A DNA stretch of 64,000 nucleotides. Origin: Syngnathus acus. Its lineage: Eukaryota > Chordata > Actinopteri > Syngnathiformes > Syngnathidae. The notes under the pieces were generated by a model, which was not told the DNA's origin, made no database searches, and was given only the letters and a program-made list of their open reading frames with translations. Shown one piece after another: positions 17,443 to 62,344 of the stretch. The DNA lies in NCBI RefSeq assembly GCF_901709675.1, contig NC_051091.1:12186967-12250966 (forward strand), given 5' to 3'. Each line of letters starts with the position of its first letter. Positions within the stretch are counted from its first letter, which is position 1. The position numbers and the translations under genes were made by a program.

Positions 17443-17449
17443 GAGGTAG
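17443..17449 (-). promoter_or_regulatory. let-7 seed match in the hmga2 3' UTR (first site)
   Basis: A second exact CTACCTC on the minus strand lies only 18-24 nt after the stop codon. With the site at 17367-17373 it forms a pair about 70 nt apart, a spacing compatible with joint action. Sites very near a stop codon are often less effective because of ribosome traffic. Confidence 0.55.
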
Positions 17450-17466
17450 GGTGACGACACGTCACA

Positions 17467-18986
17467 TTACTGGCCTTCCTCCTGAGACGAAGCGGGCGAG
17501 GTCGCCGACTCCCCTTCCTCAGAGGACACCTGGGGAAACGTCAGAAGAGCAAAAGAAACCGTCATGTGACTCAATCGCCGAACAATGAATCAATACAAAA
17601 CAACACGAGAAGGACTTATAGTTTCGACAAGAGTCGGTTATGTCAGGAAACCGAGGCAGCCGGATGAAGACCAAGCTAAGCTCAGTCCATCGAGTCATTC
17701 TTCCCCTTTTTTGCGTGAGTGAGACTAAAAAAAAAAAAGTCGACTCGCTCAACGGTTTCACTTCAAGTGTCTTTTGCGGATGTCTTGGATCAGACAGTGA
17801 GTGATATGTAGACCCGTTGCTTTAGGGTTGTGTAACTTCTGTTTCATTCACAAAATGAACCAGGAGGGTTTCTCGGAATAACAGCAAAACATACAGGACG
17901 GACTCTTGACTTTTTTTGTAGCTTTTGTAGCACGGTGGGAATTTTTTAAATTGCTAGAATATTATTACTTGCCCTAAGAACTGACCATAAGTCATTTATT
18001 TGAAGTCTCATTGAAAGTACCAGTATCCTCACCTTTGGCTCTTCACTTCCTTTTGCAACGACCCTCTGCAGCTGTAAAGCGAATCAGACATGAATGACGT
18101 GTACAAACACTTTGATACAAATATGTAAAACACGTCACACACCCATTTTCTTGGTCGCCCACGTGGCCGTCTTTCTCCAGACGGCTCGGCTTTCTGGTAA
18201 AGAAGATTAGCAAAGATGAACGAAACCAGCAGACAAAGATGAAACACATTCGTAGAAACTGATGGGTAGGAATCTTTGTCCTGAGCTCACTTGACTTAAA
18301 TTCACCTCAGATGGGACTCGAACCCACAATCCCTGGCTTAGGAAGCCAGTGCCTTATCCATTAGGCCACTGAGGCCAGATGCTAATGCACATACATCAGC
18401 GGTCCATCTGCACTATACACTGCATCACATGCCGACCTGAGACACCGGATGGTGGACCAGGATTTTTACATCCAGCAACTTGTCCATCTGGAAGTCTTTT
18501 TTCATGACCAAAATGTTTCCACATCCAAGTTTCTGCTACTCATGGTCCACCCAGGCTCAATGTCACCTACCTAGCCCCCGTTTGGCACAAGCGACTCGAA
18601 CATGAATGAAACATTTGCAAGAATTTGTTTCTTCAAGATTGTAGGGTTCTTTCATTAATGTCATCTTAGGTTCTGTATTTATGTGTACCGGTGTGCAAAA
18701 CAAAGCTAACCTTGAGTATGGTTTTGGGGCCTTTGTTCTTGCTGCCCTTGGGTCTTCCTCTTGGTCGCTTTGGAGTCGGCGGTCCGAGAGGCTCCTGCAA
18801 CAGAAACATTAACAACCACAACTTTATTTTGACACTATTTTTAAGAACTCCATCAGCCAATCACGACAGTCCTACCAGCTGCTGCTTGCGTGGACGACCT
18901 CGCCCCCTTCGTTGCTGAGGCTCGGCAGTCTGTTCCGGGGAACTGGGCCGGGAAGAAGACGGCTCTGTGGGCCCGCTGCTGCTCAT
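17467..18986 (-). CDS. hmga2: High mobility group AT-hook protein, HMGA2 type
   Basis: HMGA2 proteins bind the minor groove of AT-rich DNA and act as architectural chromatin factors in embryonic and stem cells. Five exons on the minus strand: 18876-18986 (ATG), 18711-18794, 18143-18193, 18033-18065 and 17467-17529 (TAA). They give 113 aa; human HMGA2 has 109. The three AT hooks are RRGRGRPRK (about 26-34), [13 protein letters not shown] (about 46-58) and [11 protein letters not shown] (about 73-83), with an acidic Ser/Glu-rich tail ([18 protein letters not shown]). The one-hook-per-exon layout, the tryptophan after hook 3, the 33-bp fourth exon ([11 protein letters not shown]) and let-7 sites in the UTR all point to HMGA2 rather than HMGA1. 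Intron 3 is only 77 bp, whereas in mammals it exceeds 100 kb, so a compact teleost paralogue of hmga2 is possible. A tRNA gene sits in intron 2. Confidence 0.87.
18303..18375 (-). tRNA. tRNA-Arg (anticodon CCT)
   Basis: A 73-nt cloverleaf on the minus strand starts GCCTCAGTGGCCTAATGG and ends CATCTGAGGT plus a G discriminator. The acceptor arms pair throughout, with a G-U at the first position as in vertebrate tRNA-Arg(CCT). The anticodon arm is CTGGC-TTCCTAA-GCCAG with anticodon CCT. The internal A box (TGGCCTAATGG) and B box (GGTTCGAGTCC) are perfect, and there is no tRNA intron. It sits in hmga2 intron 2 on the same strand. The intact boxes and stems suggest an active gene rather than a SINE head. 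Confidence 0.93.
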
Positions 18987-21838
18987 GTTTTGGAGAGCAG
19001 GGTCATCAAGGCCTGAGGACCAAGGTGCTGGAGTCAAGGCTAAAAATAGTGTGGTGCCTGCAAACAGATGTTGGAACATTTCTCATAATTTGCAAAAAAT
19101 ATGGCTGGATTGGCATATGATTTTTTAACAGAAGACCACAAGAGAAGAACATGTCAAGTTACACAGTGACACCACTAGAAAAAGACTCACTCAAGCATGG
19201 GAGAATTTGGAAGAGCTGAAATTTGAACCCAGAAGCTCTCAGCTGGGAAGCAGACTTGGTAGCAACAAAGCTACCCAAAACAGTCCTGATAATTGCTCGA
19301 TAGTTTTATAAGCGTGCGTGGTCGACAACCAATAGTGCGCCTGACTGCCCACAACGGGACCGCCCCCCGCGTCCCGGTGGTACTCATCCCATACAGGCAC
19401 TCGTTGCGTGAAACATTTAACACAAGCACAATCATAACATGGCCTCTTTAAATAGTTTGCGCAATGCGTGTTTTGCACCAACGTGAGTACGTCGCAAGGA
19501 ATCCAATAAAGGTTGCACGCGAGTATACAGGTGCAAAACATATTTTTTTTTTCCAAAACAAATCGAAAGAAATGCAAAACACACACAAAAAAGAAAAACG
19601 TACTAACTTGTCTTTGCAGCTATACCAGGTGGATACTGACACCGCGCCGGCCGAAAACTTGTGCTGTTTCTGCCCGTCTTTCCCTATTTCGAGATATGTG
19701 TGATGCCCTCTCACAACTACCCACCCACTCAAACACACAGCCACGAATTGAACCCGGTTGCAGTGTAACAAGGGGGCGGGGAGGCTTGTACTGTATGTGG
19801 TGGCCTCTCTTCTGGCATTGCATACTTTCTCAATTAAAGTGCCGTCATGTTGCAGCCTACAGGGGAGTGGCCAAATCTTAACCTCGCCCCAAAGGGCCTC
19901 AGTGGAACACCCACAAATCGGACTTTAATTTGTCCTTTGGGGCTCGGTGCACAAAGCTAAGTCCATAAAGGCATACTTGGAAGAAGTTGCCCATCAATCA
20001 CCTTTGGTCATGTATCCCAATACTTTAGTCTTTATTGTTAGCTTCATGGCTCATGGTCATTTGTCCAAATGATTTAAATGGTCAGGTGTCCACATGCTTT
20101 TGTCTGTTTGGAGTATTCAAAAAAATCATTTTAGTTCCAGGGCTATGTTGACATAATTTGATCTCAGTTGGACTAGTATATTTGGGGCCTAATAAATGTA
20201 ATAAATAATATATGTACAGTATAATATTAAATACTAACCTAATAATGACAATTTCAAACGTTTCCCATTTTTAAGGTACAATTCCAAATAAATTGGGAAA
20301 AATTCACATTTATTGATTATGTTGTCAGTCATATGAGCAATCTAATTTTTTTAATCGACAACCTCAACTGACTCACACCATACGAAGTGATAATCTACAA
20401 ATTCATTCTCTTCAAACTTTTCTATACAGGGCTGCAGTAGAAAGGTGAGGCAGCATTTTTTGTCAAACACTAACTTGTGAAGATGCCACTGTCCTAATAC
20501 CAAACTGTAAAAAAAAGATGCATTTTGTTCAATTTTTTTGACATTCTTGTGTAAAAGCAGCCCAAGGATAAAACAATTAGAACCGTTTCTTTGGCATAAA
20601 AAAAAAAGTGTATTTGTGAGAAAATGTGAGATTTCCAAGAGAGGACATTCATGCATGAACAACGAACGGTAAAACAAGTCATCCACTGTGAGTATGACTA
20701 AGTGAAAGTGAAAGAACATTCTCATTAGTTCCTGGCAGCATGGTAATGTTTGACTGTCAAAAGAAGCCTGAAAGTGGAGCAGTGCATGCTTTTTGGAACT
20801 CCTCATCTTGAGGTTTATTTAAGCTAAATTCCGTGGGCTCATCGGCGGCGTGTTGCAAAAATCCTCCTATAGAACTCGAAAGAATGTGCAGCGCATACAG
20901 TGGGGCATTAGGCACAAAGGCGTGTCTTTAGAGGTTGGGGGGCCGCCATCAAAAGACCGACTCAAGAGGGATTTCTTTTCGAGAGAGTAAGGGTGGGGAT
21001 GGGTGGAAGGGGGTGGGGTCAGGGGTGGGTGCGCACAAGGTGCTGTGGAGCTCCATTCAATTCACACTGGGGAGTTAGCTGGTGCATACAATGAAGAAGT
21101 GGTGGGAGCAAGTCATGGTGGTACGTTGCAAAAACAAACAGTAATGACATCATTAAACTCAATTAAAATGAATTAAACCGTTTTTTCCTCACACTGCTCT
21201 CTCAGGCGTGCACTCTTAACCCATCATGGTGTATTTTGAACTGCTCTCTGAGATTATCAGTACGGCACTAATATTTGTCGTTCTACGTGGAAGATAAAGT
21301 GTATAACTGAGAGTGGCAAAAAAAAAAGTTGGTGGAACGACGGCCAGTATTTCAAAAAAAGTCAAGGCACTTTTTATTGTATGAAACCATTGTGGGCGTA
21401 ACAGTTCACTTCTTTTTGATGTTTAATTAATTATACATTCCAAAAATAAAACCAATACATTTAGTGTTAAAGTAACACTCCATTACAAATAGGTCATGTC
21501 TTAACCTTCAAGTTTCAAGCAAGCTACTGAGGCAAAAAAAAAATCAAGCAAGTCGAGGCTTCACTCAATCTCAAGAAAGTCAAGTCGAATTATTACTAAG
21601 GTTAAGCAAGTTTATACTGCAAGTCAAATGGTACAATCTTGCAATATTCACCTTAGCAACTTTGCACTCTGTATGTGTGCCTTAGATAGATGAACGATCA
21701 AGCTGTTGCTTAGTTTGGTTTTTTTGCTTTGTCTTGCAAGCCAAAATTCAAGTGTCAAATTTGCCGCAATGTAGTAAGCATTCATAAAAATAAAAATAGC
21801 CGAAAACATCATAACAACAAATACTCCATTTTTCTTTC
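18987..21838. other. Intergenic region between hmga2 (5' side) and mst1 (3' side)
   Basis: Both flanking genes are on the minus strand, so this holds the hmga2 promoter/5' UTR on the left and the mst1 3' UTR on the right. A minus-strand AATAAA (TTTATT at 21373-21378) would give an mst1 3' UTR of about 460 nt. No conserved protein is visible. A decayed tRNA-like repeat lies at about 19200-19270. Confidence 0.4.
19200..19270 (-). repeat. tRNA-like head of a decayed SINE
   Basis: On the minus strand the sequence reads TCTGCTTCCCAGCTGAGAGC followed by TTCTGGGTTCAAATTTCAGC. That is the usual tRNA-like head, with a B-box-like GGTTCAAAT, of the same family seen at 8585 and 58545. The A box is decayed. 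Confidence 0.4.
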
Positions 21839-31203
<9,365 letters not shown>

Positions 31204-31534
31204 TCGGAACGGAGAAGAAAATTCTTTCCAGGTAGAGGATTTCAGAACATGAAACGCCGGACACTGAGCTGATATTTAAACAAAGAGGCCTTCATACAAA
31301 CAAAATCACGGGGATCAATAATGCTCACTAATCATTAATAAGGAATGGCACACATCATCGTCTACTCATGCGCCCTTGAGTCCTTCAGTGGACGCTAGAG
31401 GGCGATAAACACAGCGGAGGTGACCTTTATTTTCTGTTGCTCTCGTTTGTCCACTCCCCCTTCCTGAAATAAAAGGGAAGCGCAACAAGTTTACTAACTT
31501 TAAAACGGTGTCGTCATCAACACCGTCACATCAG
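31204..31534. promoter_or_regulatory. Shared promoter region of mst1 (minus) and abhd14b (plus)
   Basis: The mst1 start codon (31201-31203) and the likely abhd14b untranslated first exon (plus strand, ending at a CACATCAG/GTAAGA donor, exon end 31534) are only about 0.3 kb apart and point away from each other. On the mst1 side there is a FOXA-like TTTGTTTAAATAT (minus strand, near 31270-31285) and an HNF1-like ATTAATGATTAGT (minus strand, near 31327-31340). Both would suit a liver gene, but short motif matches are weak evidence. The abhd14b untranslated exon contains the inverted pair ACGGTG...CACCGT near 31505-31526. Confidence 0.5.
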
Positions 31535-32187
31535 GTAAGAGGACTCGCGATGTTTGTGATAAAAATGTTTACCGCACTTTTATACTTCAAGGAGGTGCAA
31601 AAACACAAAGACGACTTTTGATGGTTGAATATGAAAACTTTTGCTTTTGCAAAGATAAATAATGCTCATTGTTTGATTGCAACGTTAACGGAACATTTTG
31701 TGTGAGTGCTTCAGGGGAGGGTGGCAACTGTCTTATTTGATCTACTTGCACAAACGGCATGTTGCAATTACTTTACAAAGTGTGGAATTCTCTCCCCAAA
31801 CTAAGGAGAAAACTGTGCAGTTTAAAACGGCACAGCAATGACACAGCAATGCAAACAAATGTAAACAAACTGTTTGTGCGTCATTTTTTTTATGTTTATT
31901 GTCCTCCTTCTGGTGTGCATGTTGTGGTCACCAGGGGGCAGTATTATAAAGGTTACATAATGAACCAAGAACCTTTCATAACAGACTCCATAAACTGCAT
32001 AATTTTAATTTAATGTTAAGGCTTCAATTGGAAACAGAAAAAAAAACAGAACTTGCCTGTTCGGCTGTTATCTATATCTATTTGTTGTAAGCCTATATTT
32101 TAAAATATATTTTAAATAAAAAAAATAATAAAATCCATACTGGTAGGTCCCTTGTATTGATCATTGGTGTGTGTGTGTGTGTTCAGG

Positions 32188-33307
32188 ATGTCGCAGGTGG
32201 AATTGAACGAAGGCAGCGTAGACATTCCAGGCTGCTCGTCACCACTCTTCTACAGACAAAGTCGACCATCCTCGGGGGATGTCAAGATGTCTGTTTTGCT
32301 TCTTCATGGTCGCCGCTTCTCCTCGGAAAACTGGCTCAGCAACGGCACCCTTCACACGCTGGCCGATGCCGGCTGCCGGGCAGTTGCCATCGACCTTCCA
32401 GGTGAGCGGAACAGGAAGCGGTCATACGTCCATCCATAGCGCTGGTCAAGATAAGCATCGTAAAAAAACGGCTGTGGCTAAATGTTAGAGAGAACTACGA
32501 TCAGTCGTCACCAAATTTCATGTGGACGTCTTAACTTATGCTCACCTCAGCCTCTGAAAATACATCAGAATCAACCCCCTAATATTTTGGATTTTATGTT
32601 AAGATTTTAATATTTTCAGACGTCGAAGTAGACATGAGTAGTGATATGCACTTAATTTTTTGTGACGCAAACCTTGCTTGGTCACAGGACTGGGCTGCTC
32701 CAGCTCAGCCGAGGCGCCAGCGGCCATGGGAGAGTTGGCCCCCGCTACGTTCCTGAAGGACGTATGTGAGCGACTGCAGCTGAGTCCCGTGGTGCTGATC
32801 AGCCCGTCACTCAGTGGCATGTATTCCCTCCCCTTCCTGCTGCAACACCAGCACCTACTACGGGCCTACATTCCCGTCGCGCCCATCTGCACCGAAAAGA
32901 TCGGCGCAAAACAATACGGCGGCGTCAAGGTTTACATTTTTATGATTTCAAATTCCACAATCTAAGTCGGGAAATATTTTTGCTCATGCCACTTAATATG
33001 GGTAGAACATGGTTGTTATAAGGGTAACAATAATGAAAACTGGGTTGTTTTGAAAAATCTACTGACATTTAATCTAGAACACAATTTTCTAGAATTAAAA
33101 TAAGCAAATTTATTTTTGGCACGACAGGTGCCGTCACTTATTGTCTATGGCGATCGTGACGCTGAGCTGGGGCAGGTGTCGCTTAGCAACCTGAGCCAGC
33201 TGGCCAATCACAGCGTGGCGGTGATGAAAGGGGCGGGGCACGCCTGTTACCTGGACGACCCTGACACGTGGCACCGTCTACTCTCTGACTTCCTTGCTAA
33301 ACTCTGA
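32188..33307 (+). CDS. abhd14b: Alpha/beta-hydrolase domain protein 14B (lysine deacetylase)
   Basis: ABHD14B is a small cytosolic and nuclear alpha/beta hydrolase; the human enzyme removes acetyl groups from lysines and makes acetyl-CoA. Three coding exons: 32188-32401, 32688-32929 and 33128-33307 (TGA), giving 211 aa (human 210). The start [15 protein letters not shown] follows a good acceptor (GTTCAG, exon from 32187). Core features are [14 protein letters not shown] (oxyanion loop), the nucleophile motif [12 protein letters not shown] with Ser112, the acid in VYGDRD (Asp163) and the base in [11 protein letters not shown] (His190). The catalytic triad is therefore intact. There is no signal peptide or N-terminal membrane segment, which argues against ABHD14A. 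The gene shares a promoter region with mst1 and converges on cacna2d2. Confidence 0.95.
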
Positions 33308-33392
33308 GGTAAGTGTGTCACGTTACAAAAATCACGAGACACCTTGAAGTGAAGTGAAAAATATGAACATTATTTATTAACTGATTCTCTGT

Positions 33393-33398
33393 AATAAA
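33393..33398 (+). terminator. Likely abhd14b polyadenylation signal
   Basis: AATAAA occurs 86 nt after the abhd14b stop codon on the coding strand, giving a plausible short 3' UTR of about 110 nt. Later signals cannot be excluded. Confidence 0.5.
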
Positions 33399-36300
33399 CA
33401 ATTTGAAAATATTTTACAAGGAGTCACAGACACAATATTTTACAAATTTTGCCCCTCTCCTTTTTTTTCATCTTCTTTTTCCGCATAGCTTCAACTGTAC
33501 AAAAAGAATGGAGCAACAAACAAAAGAAAGAGGGAGCTCAAGTCATCCTCTCACACACGCGCACATTTGCGAGAAACAAATACAAAATAAAAATCTGTTT
33601 GGACTTCAGACCTCAAACTTATCAACAGTGCTCTTTTCCTATATTTATATTGAGATATATATACTGACTTCACTTTGACTGATTCCGACTTGTTTTCTCT
33701 ATTTTCTTTTAAACACACACTTTTGTCAAACATTGTCACAGAGCACCAGACTACACACTACACGATCACATACACACTGTCCCCCTCACACACGGACGCA
33801 GCCTGCCTCCCCCTTTGCTTCTTTTAACCCTCGTCACAATGTGATTTTTGGCGAACCTGTCCAATCAACAAAGACTTAGCTGGAGACTTTTTTTTAACCC
33901 TTCTGTTAATATTTGTTACATTGTTCGGATCCAACTAATAACTCTATTAATAACCATTATAATCAATGAACTGAGCTAATTTGAGCTGAGGTTAGAATAT
34001 TTTTCCAAACATCAGGAAAAAAAACATTTGATTTGTATTTATTTTGTTAACTGACACATGTCATACTGCTAGGTGGCAACATTTGTTTGTTGTGTAACAA
34101 TACCGCCGTCATGTTTCGTTTGTTTCTCAGGGGTGTTTTTTTTTTTTTTTTTTTTTAATGGCTCATTGGTAATTGTTACTGTTTAAGTCAATATTTGAAT
34201 CAGGTCAGTTTGACCTATGTCGTGTTTTGTATTATCAAAGGTTCAAATGATTAAAAAAAATAAATCCCGATATACATTCTGAACTCCATTAATAATCTAA
34301 AACATGGTGGGGGTGTGCGGGGCGAGGGGGATCAGAGCTCTGTTGTGCGTGACGCTAAGGCAATCAAATAGAGAGGCGTCGTTTTTCTACGTTGCATTTT
34401 AAAAACTCAATACACTGACCAACTAACACATTCTGTCAATCCAAAAAGCGATGACGTCCCTTTTTGTTTTTTTTCTCAACGTCCATAACACTGGATTGTG
34501 TTCATTGCGACACACAAACAAGAACTTAAAAAAAACAATCAGCCCTCACATCACACGCACTATTTTAAAGACATTCCACTCAATTAATGCACGCACGCAT
34601 ACACGCAGGCAGAATTAGAGCAGTCAAGAGGCCCTAATTAAAGAAACAAAACACATGACCCAATAATAAGGCTGGATTTACGCTGCAAGTGGCACAATTC
34701 AGATTTGCTGTGTCAAAGGGCAAAAGTCACTTTTGTTACTTTTCTTAATTTCGCATAGTGTCCACTTTTTGTGACTCTTTCAGTCTCCGTATCTCAATAC
34801 AGGTTCATGATCAAACATCAAAATTTTGTGTTCAGCTTACTGAAACTTTGAACAGTTAGACTTTCAGAAATTTAGGGAAGGTGAAATTAAACTCAGTTGC
34901 ACAGAGGTTTGCGTACATTTTCGGTTCAACCTCAAATTTCACCCAAAAGCACAATATCCCAAACTTTCTGTGAGAAGCAGAAATAGCCGTGACGTTTTCA
35001 CAATTTAAAACATTTCAAAAATATCCAATGACATCAGCCAAAGCATAGACAATTCAATATGGTGTAAATATATATATGCTACATTAGGGGCGTGTCCATT
35101 ACTTGGGGAAAAAAAGCAAAGCAAATTCTCTACGATAGCCAGTCGAGTAATGTGAGGGTTGCTAAACTCTCAATATTTGTACTATCCATGTATTATTGTT
35201 TACTGACGTGCGGAATTATTGACGAGCAATTTGGTTGCCTGCGCATGCAGGTTGGTTTTATGTGTTCCCTTGAAATGTACATGAAACTAGTCACGAAAAT
35301 CTGTTTTAGGCGATTAATGGGACATTGCGCACTTGAAACCTGCGGCGTAAATCCAGTCCAAGTGTGTGTGCTGATAGTTGACTGATCATAGTGATGTGAT
35401 GGCAGTCAGATGGCTGCTCTATCTAAAGCTGATCCCTTTCCAAGATGGCCGCTTGATTTGAAAGAAACGACGAGTACTATACGGTCGCCTCGCTCGTCTA
35501 CCACAAAGTGCGTCAAGGCACTATTATGAAATGAAGCGGATCCTAAACAGTCTAAAAAGACGACCACGTGACAGGCGCGGACTACGTTTGGTGGCCATTT
35601 TGGGGACAGCATGATAAGGCCTGAACCACCCTGGCACGGAACCCATGAAGAACATGTGACAGAATACAGTTTAACGAGAAGAAGCAAAGCCTTCTATGGA
35701 GTAATTGAAAGGAAAGCAAATGTCAAATTACGAGGAAAACTGATGTCAAATTGCGGGAATAATATTCCGATATTACAATAAGGAATTTGGATTTTTAGAA
35801 AGGGAAAAAAAGTTGACATTTTGTTTACACCGTATTAATTTTTTACTGATCTCAACTAATCTCAATCAATCTTACAATATTCTGACTCTATTGCTGTAAA
35901 GATACTTTTTTTCTTGCAATGTATTCAGATTTGATTTTTGTAATTTTCCCCGCCTCATAGAATTAGACATTTGTGATGTTAAAACTTAAATGCATGTAAC
36001 AATAATTTGTTTCCTGCTATATTCTGAATTCATTTAAATTTGGATTTCTTATTTCTGACTATTTAACTATTATTTTTTCTCAAAAAATTTGGATTTCACT
36101 CGTGTAATATTCGGAATTTATTCTCGTAACAGTATCATTTAATTCTTGTAAAATAACTTTTTTTTACTACTTTTGTTACTCACTTTTCTCTCCTAATATT
36201 CCAACTTTTTTGCTCATAACCTTAAGAGTCAACTTGAAATATTCCAACTTTTTTCTCTCGTGACACTGCAATGTTTTTCTTGTCATATTTTGACTCCATC

Positions 36301-36909
36301 CTCGTAGCACTGATCTGTTTTTTTTCTTCACAGCCTTTTGAGGACTGGCAGAGGTGATGTTGGTATAGATGGAGGTCAGAGAGGTTCTTTTTTTTGTTGG
36401 TAATATATAACACCACACCACACCGCTCGCTAATAATAATTGAAACGTCACAGCTGAGTTATTAGTGCCTCTGTGTCGTGAATATGAGCACATCAAGATG
36501 ATAACATTTTTTTTTTTTTTTAATCCCTCTCATTAAGCTGTGTTTTTGGCTAAAAAAATAAGACCACATGAAAGTCTATCTCATTTTGGCAAGTAGATAT
36601 AGTAGTGCATAAATTAAATGTATCGTCCCTTCTTTTGTTTTGGTGAAGAAAAATAAAACGTTTGGATTTCTCATGACACGGTGTCGTCTACCCAAGAGTT
36701 GTTTTTTTTTGGGGGAGGGGGGGTCGGTGGGGGTCTCTCCTTGGCTGAGGACACAGAAGTGAAGCTGGCTAGATGGTGGCACTCAGGGCTTCCATCATTG
36801 CCCATCATTGCCTATAAGACTACTTTAGGTGGTAGGGGAGCACATATGAGAAGCACAGGACAGCTATAAAGTGTGTGTGCACATTTGTGTGTGAGTGTGA
36901 CAGATGAGA
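33399..36909. other. Convergent intergenic region with the cacna2d2 3' UTR
   Basis: This lies between abhd14b and the stop codon of cacna2d2, whose UTR must begin at 36909 and run leftward. It is A/T-rich with several homopolymer runs (T run near 34138-34156) and no recognisable coding sequence, RNA gene or full transposon. The position of the cacna2d2 poly(A) site is not clear. Confidence 0.45.

Positions 36910-62344
<25,435 letters not shown>

Larger units (their letters stand above)
15689..17466. other. Convergent 3' UTRs of c3orf18 and hmga2
   Basis: The stop codons of two genes on opposite strands face each other here across 1.8 kb of A/T-rich sequence without a recognisable coding region. 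Where each transcript ends is not visible. The hmga2 side carries let-7 seed matches, listed separately. Confidence 0.5.

Noticed and set aside
18303-18375. That the tRNA-Arg is only a SINE head
   Set aside because: All stems pair, both boxes are perfect and no SINE body follows it.
17467-18986. Assignment as hmga1
   Set aside because: The third hook [11 protein letters not shown] followed by a 33-bp [11 protein letters not shown] exon, the tail sequence and the let-7 sites fit HMGA2 rather than HMGA1.
20351-20806. 151-codon minus-strand frame between hmga2 and mst1
   Set aside because: Its composition (Phe/Leu/Cys-rich) is that of A/T-rich noncoding DNA, and no family, start context or splice structure is seen.
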